Source: an uncultured Clostridium sp. | Lineage (GTDB): Bacteria; Bacillota; Clostridia; TANB77; CAG-508 | Length of the DNA: 64,000 nt | Direction: 5' to 3' | Assembly (NCBI GenBank): GCA_947651825.1 | Contig: CANTAQ010000001.1 | Coordinates: 478,249 to 542,248, forward strand | In this document: in pieces, positions 51,781 to 61,220 of the stretch | Layout of the letters: the number at the start of each line of letters is the position of its first letter | Position numbering within the stretch: position 1 is the first letter of the stretch | Position numbers and translations under genes: made by a program | The notes under the pieces: model-generated | Database searches by the model: none | What the model was told of the DNA's origin: nothing | What the model saw: only the letters and a program-made list of their open reading frames with translations

Positions 51781-54429
51781 TTAAAATCCTGTTTTTGGCA
51801 GTTCAGGCTCTTTGGGGCTATTTGTAAAAGTTAAATTAACTATTTGCTGGTCTTCTATTATTTTTATAGTTTGTGGTCCTGCATCCTTAAGAAAATATTC
51901 TGGTGTTTCATATTCATATATTGTATATTCGCCATATGGTAATTTATCTGTTACTACTGTTCCTGTTGCATCTGTTATATATATTCCCATATTATCTCCA
52001 CTTTCATTTAAAACTAAAAACTTAGTATTTGGTATTGGCGAATTTTCTGCTAAATCTAATATTTCACTATATTTATTTGAAACCTTTTTTATTCTTATTT
52101 TTCCATATTTTTTAATATTTTCGAATTTCAGTTCTGTTGTCCTTCCTTCTTCTAAAATAACAGTTTGTACTTTTTCATTGAGTACATATTCGTTTGGTGC
52201 ATAAGTCTCTTTTATCGTATAAATTTCATCTATTGGTAATTCCTTTGTCACTGGCTTCCCTCTTTCATTTGTGATAATTGTATCTACTAAATCACCTTTA
52301 TTATTGTAAATTTCAAAAGTAACATTTGGTATATAAATCTCTTTATTTTCACTATCATTTTTTACAACTTGAATTTGACCTTTTTTCTTTTCATTTTCAA
52401 TAATTAATTCTTTTATCTTTGATTCTTCTAAAACAACATTTACTATTTCATCATTTAGTTTATAATTTTCTTGTGTTTTTACTTCTTTAATATAATACGT
52501 TTTACTTACTCTAAGTCTATCTGTAATTGCTTCTCCATTTTTATCTGTAATCAATCTCTGAATTAGCTTATCATCTTCATCATATACTTCGAAAATTACT
52601 CCTTCCAGTTTTTTATTATTATTATCTTTATCAATTTTTACTACTTTTATTTGTCCTTTTTTCACCTCATTTTCAATCTCAATTGTCGTTGTTTCTCCAT
52701 CTTTTAAAATTACAATTTTAGGTATTCTATCTACTGTATATCCTTCTTGAGTTTCTACTTCTTTTAATACAAGTTTTTCATAATCTCTAATCGGATATTT
52801 TGCTGTAAAGGCTTCTCCTTGTTCATTTGTTGTTATTGTTTCTAAAACTTTACCCTTCTCATCTGTTACTTCAAATTTAACATTTTGAATCTTTATTTCA
52901 TTATCATCTTTATCTAATTTAACTATTTTTATTCTGCCTTTTTTTAGCTCATTTTCAATTGTAACAAATGTTGTACTATTCCATTCTATATTTATTTCTT
53001 CGTCTTCTGCTATGTTGTACCATTTATTTGTTTCTTTCTCTATTATTTTATACATTCCCGTTCTTAAGTTTTCAATAACTATTTCCCCATTTGCATCTGT
53101 TTTATATGTCCCAATTACTCTTCCGTATTCCTCTGAATACAAGTCAAATTCTATATTTCCTAATGCAATTTTATTATTATCTTTATCTACTTTATTTATC
53201 TTTACATTACCTTTTTTATGTTCGTTTGTAAATATCATTTCTGTCGTTTTATTATATGTTGTTTTAATATCTATAGCTTCTGTAGATATTATATAATTTT
53301 CATCAGTTTTTATTTCTTTTACTACATATGTATTTTGATATAAGTTATCAAAAATCAATGTTCCATTTATATCTGTTGTAGCTTGTCCTATTATATTTCC
53401 ATTACTATCTGTTAATTCATATACTGTTCCACTAATTGGTTCATTTGTATCTTTATCTACTTTTATTATTTTAATACTTGCAGTATTTCCTCTTGAATTA
53501 AAATCTATGCTACTACTATCAACTACAGTTATTGGATTTGTTGTAATTGCATAATTCTGAAGTGTTTTATCATATGTCTCTCCAAAAAACATCATATATG
53601 CTTTTGTATCAACTTTTGCCGAAACTTTTCCTTGTACATCCGTGCTCTCAATTGTTTCCTTTGGAATCCTAACTTCAAAAATCTCTCCTCCATCAAATTG
53701 TGTCTGTTCAACCCCTAGTGAATTTGTAACTTTTGTTCCTGTTGGAAAGCCATTAATAGTTGGGTTATATGATTTTACACCTACATTAGAACTAACTTTA
53801 TATTTTTGTATATAATATATATCTTTTAATTCTATATTTCCTACTTTAACAATTGTTGCTGTAGGAGTTTTGTATGTATTTGTTCCATTGTCTGCCTCAT
53901 ATACAAGTCTCTTCATTAAATCAACTGTTCTGTTTCCTATCTCATCAATACCATAATAATTATTTATATTTGTTTTTTCTATCTCCTTATTAGTATACTC
54001 TCCTACAATATGATATATAGCCATTTTTGTAGCCTGATATGCATAGCTATCATTGTCTACTCCAAGTTCTCTCGCAGTATGATTTGGATATCCTGCAACA
54101 ATTACTCTCCATATTTTATTGTATAAATCTCTGTTTTCTAGTATTTCTGAAGTGTTTACTGTATGTGTAAAATGATTATCTGCTCCTTTATTTCCACGAT
54201 TCAGACAATATGCTGGATAAAAGTTCGTCCCCTCATAATAGCCAACTAAATCTGTAGATATTGCATAATCTCCTCTTTCTGAATTTCTTACATGGCATTC
54301 TACTGAACCATATCCAGTTAATGTTACATCTTCTCCTAAGTTACAACTTTCTGCTTTTGTAATTGGGTATATACTATTTAGTAATATAAATACTACTAAT
54401 ATTATAATTAAAAGTCTCTTTTTTTTCAC
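51781..54429 (-). CDS. Thioester-domain/CnaB-repeat adhesin ending at LPKTG-F
   Basis: The 882 residues start with a signal peptide (about 4-25). An N-terminal thioester-like domain (about 30-190) has YPAYCLNRG and YAYQATKMAIYHI, the Cys and Gln positions expected of an internal thioester. A linking domain is followed by six CnaB-type repeats of about 90 residues (about 320-870), each beginning K-[GV]-x-[IV]-K-[IV]-x-K-x-D and ending in a YxI-K-E or E-T-type strand with isopeptide residues. It ends PKEPELPKTGF with no hydrophobic span or charged tail, so the sortase signal is truncated. A sortase gene follows the same direction upstream. Confidence 0.85.
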   Translation of the reverse strand: MKKKRLLIIILVVFILLNSIYPITKAESCNLGEDVTLTGYGSVECHVRNSERGDYAISTDLVGYYEGTNFYPAYCLNRGNKGADNHFTHTVNTSEILENRDLYNKIWRVIVAGYPNHTARELGVDNDSYAYQATKMAIYHIVGEYTNKEIEKTNINNYYGIDEIGNRTVDLMKRLVYEADNGTNTYKTPTATIVKVGNIELKDIYYIQKYKVSSNVGVKSYNPTINGFPTGTKVTNSLGVEQTQFDGGEIFEVRIPKETIESTDVQGKVSAKVDTKAYMMFFGETYDKTLQNYAITTNPITVVDSSSIDFNSRGNTASIKIIKVDKDTNEPISGTVYELTDSNGNIIGQATTDINGTLIFDNLYQNTYVVKEIKTDENYIISTEAIDIKTTYNKTTEMIFTNEHKKGNVKINKVDKDNNKIALGNIEFDLYSEEYGRVIGTYKTDANGEIVIENLRTGMYKIIEKETNKWYNIAEDEEINIEWNSTTFVTIENELKKGRIKIVKLDKDDNEIKIQNVKFEVTDEKGKVLETITTNEQGEAFTAKYPIRDYEKLVLKEVETQEGYTVDRIPKIVILKDGETTTIEIENEVKKGQIKVVKIDKDNNNKKLEGVIFEVYDEDDKLIQRLITDKNGEAITDRLRVSKTYYIKEVKTQENYKLNDEIVNVVLEESKIKELIIENEKKKGQIQVVKNDSENKEIYIPNVTFEIYNNKGDLVDTIITNERGKPVTKELPIDEIYTIKETYAPNEYVLNEKVQTVILEEGRTTELKFENIKKYGKIRIKKVSNKYSEILDLAENSPIPNTKFLVLNESGDNMGIYITDATGTVVTDKLPYGEYTIYEYETPEYFLKDAGPQTIKIIEDQQIVNLTFTNSPKEPELPKTGF

Positions 54430-54452
54430 ATTAAATTCCTCCTATTTTACTG

Positions 54453-55040
54453 TCATTTTACTATATTTACATTTTCTATTATTTCTTTTGCTCTTACACA
54501 TAACCTTTTTTTTGTGTTATTCTTTACACATGTAATTAGTGTTATTATATTTTCTTTAGTATTTTCAATCACTGACCAATCTGTACTCTCTATTATTCTA
54601 TTCTCATATACTGCATATTTTTTTATTCCTAATTTAGTTTTGTAAATAATTTCATCTCCATTTTGTAACTCATTTATTCGTTCAAAATAATGTGCATATA
54701 TTGAACGATTATGGCTTGCTAATGCAACATTTCCTTCCCATAAACTACTTTCTGTAAAATGTCCAACTGCCACCTTTAAAATTTCTTGATTACTTCCTTC
54801 TTTAATTGGTGCAATTATTCCAAACCTTGGAATCTCAAAAGTACCTATAATATTATCATTTGCGTTCAATTCTTCTTTTGTTATTATTTCAATTTCGTTT
54901 TGATTTCCAATATTAACTACTTTTTCTGCTTTCTCTAATTGTATTTTTTCAACAATCTTGTTACTCAAATAATGTGCTATAATAACTGACATAAATGTCA
55001 GTATAAATATTATAATCAAAACTACTTTCGATTCATTCAA
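54453..55040 (-). CDS. Class D-type sortase
   Basis: Sortases cleave LPxTG-like motifs and join proteins to the wall or to pilus subunits. The 195 residues have a signal anchor (about 8-27), the catalytic His in ALASHNRSIYAHYF, the catalytic Cys in LITCVKNNTKKRLCVRA, with the Arg seven residues or so later. The start is taken as TTG at 55040 since AAGGGGG is seven bases upstream. An ATG at 55121 lacks any ribosome site. It lies 23 bases upstream of the adhesin gene, which is its likely substrate. Confidence 0.82.
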   Translation of the reverse strand: MNESKVVLIIIFILTFMSVIIAHYLSNKIVEKIQLEKAEKVVNIGNQNEIEIITKEELNANDNIIGTFEIPRFGIIAPIKEGSNQEILKVAVGHFTESSLWEGNVALASHNRSIYAHYFERINELQNGDEIIYKTKLGIKKYAVYENRIIESTDWSVIENTKENIITLITCVKNNTKKRLCVRAKEIIENVNIVK

Positions 55041-55182
55041 TTCTGATTCCCCCTTATTTTTATAAAGTTTAGAGCTTATCTTTCCATTTCTAAATCGATT
55101 CAATAATGTAGTTTCTAACATTTTAAATTTTTTAATTTAATATTTTTGGATTTTTTAAGAACTTAAATTCTTTGAAATTTTT

Positions 55183-55271
55183 TAGGCAATAGAACTTGCC
55201 TTAGATCTTTATTAGTTTTATCACACTTTTTCATTTTTTTCAACAAAAATCGTATGTCAAACTTCGACAAA
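55183..55271 (-). promoter_or_regulatory. Promoter, leader hairpin and Spo0A-like box of the sortase-adhesin unit
   Basis: TTGAAA (55243-55238) and TAAAAC (55220-55215) have a 17-base spacer on the minus strand. A perfect Spo0A-type box TTTGTCGAAG (55271-55262) lies about 20 bases upstream of the -35. An AGGCAAG/TTGCCT hairpin (55183-55201) is in the leader. The box match is short and could be chance. Confidence 0.4.
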
Positions 55272-55587
55272 TTTCGCACTTTCTTTTTTATTATATTTTT
55301 TAAAAGCTTACAGTCCATTTATTTAGCAAGATTAACACCACTTAAAAGCTTATTATTCTTGATTTATACTTTTGTAATTGTTTTTTCATATTTTAAATTT
55401 ATATAATATTTTCATTAAATTATTTTTATTATTTGATTAAATTTCTTTCAAAAATTTCCAAGCAATTCTAAAGTAATTCTTAGAAATGCAATACTTTCGT
55501 CTGGTATTATGCGAGCTATTTTTGTGGGACAATATTAACAATATTAAAATATCATTTTTTATTAATAAAAGATGGAGGTATACTAAT
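55272..55587. other. AT-rich region with no gene seen
   Basis: Between the sortase promoter and the RHH gene I see only A/T-rich sequence, with short repeats (for example AATATTAACAATATT near 55532-55546). No coding frame with a ribosome site was found. Confidence 0.4.
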
Positions 55588-55806
55588 ATGTTTGAAATAT
55601 CTAAATACAAAAAAAGTAATGTAAAAATTTCAATCCGTTTACCTGAAGACATTAACGAAACCCTTAGGAAAATAGCCAAAAAGGAAGGTATGAGTTTTAA
55701 TAATGTAATAATTAGTTGTATTCAACATTCTTTAGAACAAATTGATTTAAATAAATACACTCAGGTAGATATTTATACTGACGATAAAGTTAAAAGTGTA
55801 ATCTAG
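55588..55806 (+). CDS. Ribbon-helix-helix DNA-binding protein
   Basis: The 72 residues MFEISKYKKSNVKISIRLPE... show the RHH strand NVKISIRLPEDINETLRKIA, then helices with GMSFNNVIISCIQHSLEQI. This matches the Arc/MetJ class of small dimeric repressors. ATG at 55588 is chosen (GGAGGTATACTAAT upstream); a longer frame to 55486 has no ribosome site. No toxin partner lies next to it. It could regulate its neighbours, including the sortase unit. Confidence 0.8.
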   Translation: MFEISKYKKSNVKISIRLPEDINETLRKIAKKEGMSFNNVIISCIQHSLEQIDLNKYTQVDIYTDDKVKSVI

Positions 55807-55831
55807 TAAAAAACTTTTTGATTTCATAATA

Positions 55832-55865
55832 AAATGAGGTAGCAAACATCTACCCCATTTTTTCT
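55832..55865. terminator. Terminator between RHH gene and clpC
   Basis: AATGAGGTAG (55833-55842) pairs with CTACCCCATT (55850-55859) with one mismatch; T residues follow on the plus strand. It serves the RHH gene and possibly clpC. Confidence 0.65.
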
Positions 55866-58306
55866 TATATAAGTTTAATTTTACCTTCTTCTACTGTTAT
55901 TTTTGCTTTGTTTATTATCTTTCCTTCTATAATTTCTTCTGCTATTTTATCTTCTAATAATGCCTGTATTGCTCTTTTTAATGGTCTTGCACCATATTTT
56001 GCATCAGTTCCTTCTTTTATTATCAGGTCTTTTGCCTTTTCATCTATTTCTACTACTATTTCTTTTTCTTCTAATCTCTTCTGTACCTGTTTTAACATTA
56101 TTTCAGCAATTTTTCTTATCTCCTCATCTGTTAGTTTATGAAATACTATTATCTCATCTATACGATTAATAAATTCTGGCTTGAATTCTTTTTTTACCTC
56201 TGCCATAACCTCTTTTTTTATGTTTTCATATTCTTTTACCTTCTCATCTTCACTTATACTAGAAAATCCTAATGTTTTCTTTTCTGTTATCTGTCTTGCA
56301 CCTAAGTTTGATGTCATAATAATTACAGTATTTTTAAAATCAACAACTCTTCCATGTGAATCAGTTAATCTCCCATCATCTAGTATCTGTAATAATATAT
56401 TTAGAACATCAGGATGTGCTTTTTCTATTTCATCAAATAATATTATTGAATATGGTTTTCTTCTAACTCTTTCAGTTAGCCCACCTGCTTCGTCAAATCC
56501 CACATAGCCTGGTGGTGAACCTATTAATTTCGATGTTGAGTGTGCTTCCATATATTCAGACATGTCTACTCTTATAATTGAGTTCTCATTCCCAAATAAT
56601 ATCTCTGCTAAAGCTTTAGAAAGCTCTGTCTTTCCAACACCTGTTGGTCCTAAAAATAAAAATGAGCCAACTGGTTTTTTAGGATCTTTCAATCCCACTC
56701 TACTCCTTCTTATTGCTTTCGATATTGCTACTATTGCCTCATTTTGTCCTATGACTCTTTCATGCAATTTTTCTTCTAAATTCTTTAGTTTTTCATTTTC
56801 GTCTTGAGTTATTTTATTTAATGGAATTCCAGTCCATTTACTAATTACCTCTATAATATTTTCTTCTGTTATCTGTCTTACACTTTTGTTGTTTTTATCT
56901 AACCATTTTTGTTTTTCTTTTTCTAATTTTGCTTTTTCTTTATTTTCTTTATCTCGCAATTCTGCTGCTCTTTCAAATTCTTGCATTTGTACTAATTCTT
57001 CTTTTTCCTTAATAATTTCTTGTATTGCTCTTTCCTTTTCTTTTAAAGCAATTGGCGCTGTATATGATTTTAATTTTGCTTTAGATGCTGCTTCATCGAT
57101 TACGTCTATAGCCTTGTCTGGTAAAAATCTATCATTTATATATCTACTAGCCAATTTTGTTGCTGTAATAATTGCCTCATCTGTTATCTCTACATTATGA
57201 TGTGCCTCATATTTATCTCTAAGTCCTTTTATTATTTGTGTTGTATCTTCTTCGCTAGGCTCCTCTACCATTATTGTCTGAAATCTTCTTTCTAATGCGC
57301 TATCTTTTTCTATATATTTTCTATATTCATTTAATGTAGTTGCACCAATTATTTGAACTTCTCCCCTTGCCAAAAGTGGTTTTAATATATTAGCTGCATC
57401 TATTGCTCCTTCTGCCGCTCCCGCTCCTACTATTGTATGAATTTCATCTATAAATAAGATAACATCTCCGACCTTTTTTACCTCTTTTAAAGCTTTCTTT
57501 ACCCTTTCTTCAAAGTCGCCTCTATATTTAGCTCCTGCAACCATTCCAGATATATCTAATGTTACTACTCTTTTATTTCTTAAATTTTCTGGAATATTTC
57601 CTGATACTATTTTCTCTGCTAGTCCTTCTACTACTGCAGTTTTCCCTACCCCGGGTTCTCCTATTAAACATGGATTATTTTTGGTTCTTCTTGATAATAT
57701 CTGAATTATTCTTTCTATTTCTTCTTTTCTTCCTATTACTGGATCAATCTTTCCTTCTTCAGCTAATCTACTTAAATCATTTCCAAATTGATTCAATATT
57801 GGAGTTGAATTATAGCTACTTTTATGTCCTTTTTCTTGTCCAACATTATCATAACTTCCTACTTCATTTTCACTTATCGCATTTATTAATTCATTATATA
57901 ATTTTTGAGAATTCATATTTAAGTCTATCATTATTCTTACTGCAATACTATCTCCTTCTCTCATTATGCCCACTAATAAGTGTTCTGTTCCTATATATTC
58001 TGAGTTCAGTTTTTTTGCCTCTTTAAATGAATTCTCTATAACTTTTTTCGCTCTTGGTGTTAAGCCCATACTCGTTTTGGATTGCTTTTCTCCATGTCCA
58101 ATCAGTTCTTCAATTTTAGTTAAAACCATATCTGGTATGATATTTTGGTTTTCTAATACCTTACTTGCCACTCCTTTTCCTTCTTTAGTCAAACCATATA
58201 ATATATGCTCTGTTCCAACGTAGTTATGTCCTAATTTTATAGCCATTTCATTGGCTATTTTTATTGCCTCTTCTGCTCTTCCTGTAAATTTATATGTCAT
58301 ATTCAT
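55865..58306 (-). CDS. clpC: ATP-dependent Clp protease ATP-binding subunit ClpC
   Basis: ClpC unfolds proteins for ClpP in stress and general proteolysis. The 813 residues have an N-terminal Clp repeat domain (about 1-145), D1 with Walker A GEPGVGKTAVVEG and Walker B VILFIDEIHTI, a middle UVR segment (QEFERAAELRDKENKEKAKL, about 425-445) typical of ClpC, and D2 with GPTGVGKTELSKALAE and ILFDEIEKAHPDVL. ATG at 58306 (MNMTYKF) follows AAAGGAATGATA. A frame extending to 58333 has no ribosome site. The ctsR-mcsA-mcsB genes usually upstream are absent. Confidence 0.95.
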   Translation of the reverse strand: MNMTYKFTGRAEEAIKIANEMAIKLGHNYVGTEHILYGLTKEGKGVASKVLENQNIIPDMVLTKIEELIGHGEKQSKTSMGLTPRAKKVIENSFKEAKKLNSEYIGTEHLLVGIMREGDSIAVRIMIDLNMNSQKLYNELINAISENEVGSYDNVGQEKGHKSSYNSTPILNQFGNDLSRLAEEGKIDPVIGRKEEIERIIQILSRRTKNNPCLIGEPGVGKTAVVEGLAEKIVSGNIPENLRNKRVVTLDISGMVAGAKYRGDFEERVKKALKEVKKVGDVILFIDEIHTIVGAGAAEGAIDAANILKPLLARGEVQIIGATTLNEYRKYIEKDSALERRFQTIMVEEPSEEDTTQIIKGLRDKYEAHHNVEITDEAIITATKLASRYINDRFLPDKAIDVIDEAASKAKLKSYTAPIALKEKERAIQEIIKEKEELVQMQEFERAAELRDKENKEKAKLEKEKQKWLDKNNKSVRQITEENIIEVISKWTGIPLNKITQDENEKLKNLEEKLHERVIGQNEAIVAISKAIRRSRVGLKDPKKPVGSFLFLGPTGVGKTELSKALAEILFGNENSIIRVDMSEYMEAHSTSKLIGSPPGYVGFDEAGGLTERVRRKPYSIILFDEIEKAHPDVLNILLQILDDGRLTDSHGRVVDFKNTVIIMTSNLGARQITEKKTLGFSSISEDEKVKEYENIKKEVMAEVKKEFKPEFINRIDEIIVFHKLTDEEIRKIAEIMLKQVQKRLEEKEIVVEIDEKAKDLIIKEGTDAKYGARPLKRAIQALLEDKIAEEIIEGKIINKAKITVEEGKIKLI

Positions 58307-58342
58307 TATCATTCCTTTCGATATTATACACATTCTTAAGAA

Positions 58343-59257
58343 TTACTCTGTTTCTATTGTTGCACCAATAATTCCAGCATCACTCTTTAATTTTGTTGCC
58401 ATTATTTGTGGAATATTATTATTATTAAATATATCATTTTTTTGTTTTATTCTTATATTTAATCTTTCTAGCAAAATATCTTCAAAATATACGAAACTTC
58501 CACCAATTGCTATTTTTTGGGGTTCGAATATATTAATTAAGTTTGCTAATCCAATAGCCAAATCATCTACATAGTCATTTATCACATTATTCATTTTTTC
58601 TTCTGATATATGTTTATCTATAAATTCTTTAATTTCTTTACCTGTTAAATGATTTAAGTCATATGCTTTAGTTATTCTCTCTTTGAATGCCTTCATTGAT
58701 GCATACTTTTCAAAACATCCTTTTCTTCCACAGTTGCATTGAATTCCATCCTTTTGAATCACTATATGACCTATTTCAAATCCCTCATATTTCTGTGGTT
58801 TTAATAGCTTGCCTCCTAAAAATACTGCTCCACCTATTCCTGTTCCTAAAGTTACAAATATTGCATCTTCGCATTTTTTTAGTCCTCCTCTTGATTTTTC
58901 TGCAATTGCAGCACATTTTGCATCATTTCTCAAATATATTGGTACATTAAAAAATTTATTTATTTCTGCAACGATATTAAAATCTTTTATATGCAAATTT
59001 TCTGCTTTTATTATATGTGTATCTGAAACAATTCCTGGAACTGCTATTCCTATTAATTCTATATCTGTTATATTTATATTTTTCTCTTCTAAACTTTGCG
59101 TTATTAAATCTATTATCGTTTCTACTAAAATTTCACTATAGTCTTCCTTTTTTTCTATATTATTTAGGTCTCTTTCTCTTTTAGCTAAGAAAGTTCCTCT
59201 TTCATTTAATAAACCCACTCCAACATGACTTCCACCAATATCTACACCTATTCTCAT
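58343..59257 (-). CDS. ROK-family glucokinase
   Basis: The 304 residues have the ATP-binding DIGGSHVGVGLL (about 5-16), the catalytic segment FVTLGTGIGGAVFLGGKL, and the zinc motif CNCGRKGCFEKYAS (about 175-188). ROK kinases phosphorylate glucose or related sugars. The CxCGxxGC motif marks a ROK kinase rather than a repressor, and no HTH domain is present. It lies just upstream of clpC, so it may share its transcript. The sugar is not certain. Confidence 0.9.
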   Translation of the reverse strand: MRIGVDIGGSHVGVGLLNERGTFLAKRERDLNNIEKKEDYSEILVETIIDLITQSLEEKNINITDIELIGIAVPGIVSDTHIIKAENLHIKDFNIVAEINKFFNVPIYLRNDAKCAAIAEKSRGGLKKCEDAIFVTLGTGIGGAVFLGGKLLKPQKYEGFEIGHIVIQKDGIQCNCGRKGCFEKYASMKAFKERITKAYDLNHLTGKEIKEFIDKHISEEKMNNVINDYVDDLAIGLANLINIFEPQKIAIGGSFVYFEDILLERLNIRIKQKNDIFNNNNIPQIMATKLKSDAGIIGATIETE

Positions 59258-59309
59258 AATTATCCCATCCTTTACTATAATACTATATAGTACTTATTTC
59301 ATTTATATT

Positions 59310-60725
59310 TTATTCTACTTTATACCATGTGTCAATATTATAAAATGGATTGTACCAATTTCCGCTGAAGTCTCCTTTAAGTTTTGAATTATGAAGAATT
59401 ATATATGAATCAAAAAATAATCCCATAAATGGTATTTCTTCTTTGTATTGTTCTATTATTTTGTTGTATTCTTCTTTAAGCACATTTTTATCTTCTATAT
59501 CATAAATGTCAAGTATCTTATTCTTTGTTTCTATTTCTTGAAAATAATAATCAATTTTTGGCATTATATCTACCATTTTCTTATTTAAAAGTAAATCATA
59601 ATAATTATTCTTTATAGCATCTTCAAATCTATTATAATATTTTATATTTATTTCTATATTTTTTTCATTTAATTGTTTTTTTATTTGTTCTGCTATTGCA
59701 TATAGTTCTTCATCATTACTTACTCCTAAAGTTAATTGTAGTGGAATTTCTGCATTTTCTGTATTTGTCTTTTCCATATAATTACATAAGTAACTTCCAT
59801 ACTCTAATGGGAAATCTGCCACTTTGTATTTGTTATTATATATCTCATATATAATTTTTTCCCTATTTACCAAATTTTTAATCTGATTTTTAATTTCTTT
59901 TTCTAGTTTTTTATTATTAAATGTTAAATAGTAATAATTTCTTCCTGTTATTAATTGCTCAGAAAATCCTATATTTCCAATATGCTCATCATATTCATTG
60001 TTCTGAGTTATTATAAAATCTAATTTTTCCTTTGTAAAATTACTATACATCTCTGCTACACTATCATATATCTTTATTGTTATTTTTCTTTCTTCGTTTC
60101 CTAAAATTATCTCTTTATTATTTATTTCTTCTACTTTGTAAGGGCCTGTCCCTATGTTTTCATTATTATAAGTATTCTCTTTCACGATTGGAAAACATAA
60201 TAGGTATTCAAAAAAACTAGTTTCTTCAGCTAATTTGACTTTTATAGTCTTGTCATCTATTATATCTATACTCTCTATCTTTTCTACATTTTGTTTATAT
60301 ATTGAATCTGTTTCTTTTATCATATTAATTGTAAATTCCACATCTCTTGCTGTTACTATACTACCATTTTGCCACTTTACATCATCTAATTTTATTATAT
60401 ATTCTGTATTTCCGGTCTTTGAACATTCTTTTGCGAGTCCCGCTTCTATATTAAAATTTTGAGTTATTTCAATTAATGGTTTATATATTAATTTTGAAAT
60501 ATATTGTACTTCTAAACTTTTTGTTGTTATTGGATTTAGTGTATCAAATTCTGTTACTCCAATAATTATGTCTTTTTTTATCTCCACTTTTTTTACATTT
60601 CTTTCATTATCTTCTGGTTTATTAATATTTCTTACACATATTATATATATTGCAAGTAGCACTAGTATAATTGTAACTATTATAAATATGTTTTTTATAT
60701 ATTTCGTTTTTTCTTCCCCTTTCAT
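59310..60725 (-). CDS. Extracellular solute-binding protein family 5 (membrane-anchored)
   Basis: The 471 residues have one N-terminal membrane span (about 9-30) and a family 5 solute-binding body: ITTKSLEVQYISKLIYKPLI (about 68-87), WQNGSIVTARDVEFTINMIK-type segment at about 125-150, and GTGPYKVEEI (about 195). Peptide- or nickel-binding proteins have this layout. The usual lipobox is absent; IICV follows no Gly/Ala, so it is anchored by the span. No permease or ATPase genes are adjacent. The start is ATG 60725. An upstream TTG (60758) lies within a hairpin. Confidence 0.7.
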   Translation of the reverse strand: MKGEEKTKYIKNIFIIVTIILVLLAIYIICVRNINKPEDNERNVKKVEIKKDIIIGVTEFDTLNPITTKSLEVQYISKLIYKPLIEITQNFNIEAGLAKECSKTGNTEYIIKLDDVKWQNGSIVTARDVEFTINMIKETDSIYKQNVEKIESIDIIDDKTIKVKLAEETSFFEYLLCFPIVKENTYNNENIGTGPYKVEEINNKEIILGNEERKITIKIYDSVAEMYSNFTKEKLDFIITQNNEYDEHIGNIGFSEQLITGRNYYYLTFNNKKLEKEIKNQIKNLVNREKIIYEIYNNKYKVADFPLEYGSYLCNYMEKTNTENAEIPLQLTLGVSNDEELYAIAEQIKKQLNEKNIEINIKYYNRFEDAIKNNYYDLLLNKKMVDIMPKIDYYFQEIETKNKILDIYDIEDKNVLKEEYNKIIEQYKEEIPFMGLFFDSYIILHNSKLKGDFSGNWYNPFYNIDTWYKVE

Positions 60726-60737
60726 TTCTAAGTTAAT

Positions 60738-60799
60738 AAGGACGGAGTTTCTTGACAATTTCTTTTATTCAGATTTCATTGTCAAAAACCTTCGTCCTT
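60738..60799. other. Long imperfect hairpin between spoVS and the binding-protein gene
   Basis: AAGGACG and a TTGACAAT segment (60738-60760) pair with the mirrored ATTGTCAA and CGTCCTT (60779-60799). The stem has small internal mismatches and no T run. It may end or attenuate the spoVS transcript. Confidence 0.4.
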
Positions 60800-60819
60800 C
60801 ATAATATACTTTTATTTAT

Positions 60820-61083
60820 CTATTTTCGAGATTCTATTATCAGTTTCATCCCGGTTCTATTTTCTCCTTCTACCTCTACTTCAGCAAATGCTGGAATACA
60901 CACTAAATCTACACCTGCTGGTGCAACAAATCCTCTCGCTATTGCTACTGCTTTTACAGCTTGATTAAGTGCTCCTGCACCAATCGCCTGCATTTCTGCC
61001 TTATTACTTTCCTTTACTAATCCTGCAATTGCTCCTGCTACTGAATTTGGGTTTGATTTTGATGAAATTTTTAAAACTTCCAT
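60820..61083 (-). CDS. spoVS: Stage V sporulation protein S
   Basis: SpoVS is a small DNA/RNA-interacting (Alba-like) protein needed for normal spore development. The 87 residues EVLKISSKSNPNSVAGAIAG, then VKAVAIARGFVAPAGVDLVC and EVEGENRTGMKLIIES match the family along its whole length. It lies downstream of ymdB in the same direction, an arrangement conserved in many Firmicutes. Two tandem 10-base CTGGAAATTT repeats (61179-61198) lie in the gap upstream. Confidence 0.96.
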   Translation of the reverse strand: MEVLKISSKSNPNSVAGAIAGLVKESNKAEMQAIGAGALNQAVKAVAIARGFVAPAGVDLVCIPAFAEVEVEGENRTGMKLIIESRK

Positions 61084-61220
61084 TTCTTTCCTCCTATAAT
61101 TTTTTTCGTAACTTTATCTTCTACTTCATTTGTTACTATATATTTATATTATACTATTTTCTTTTTGTCTATATTTTACTGGAAATTTCTGGAAATTTTC
61201 GTCGCAAATTCTGTCATATT

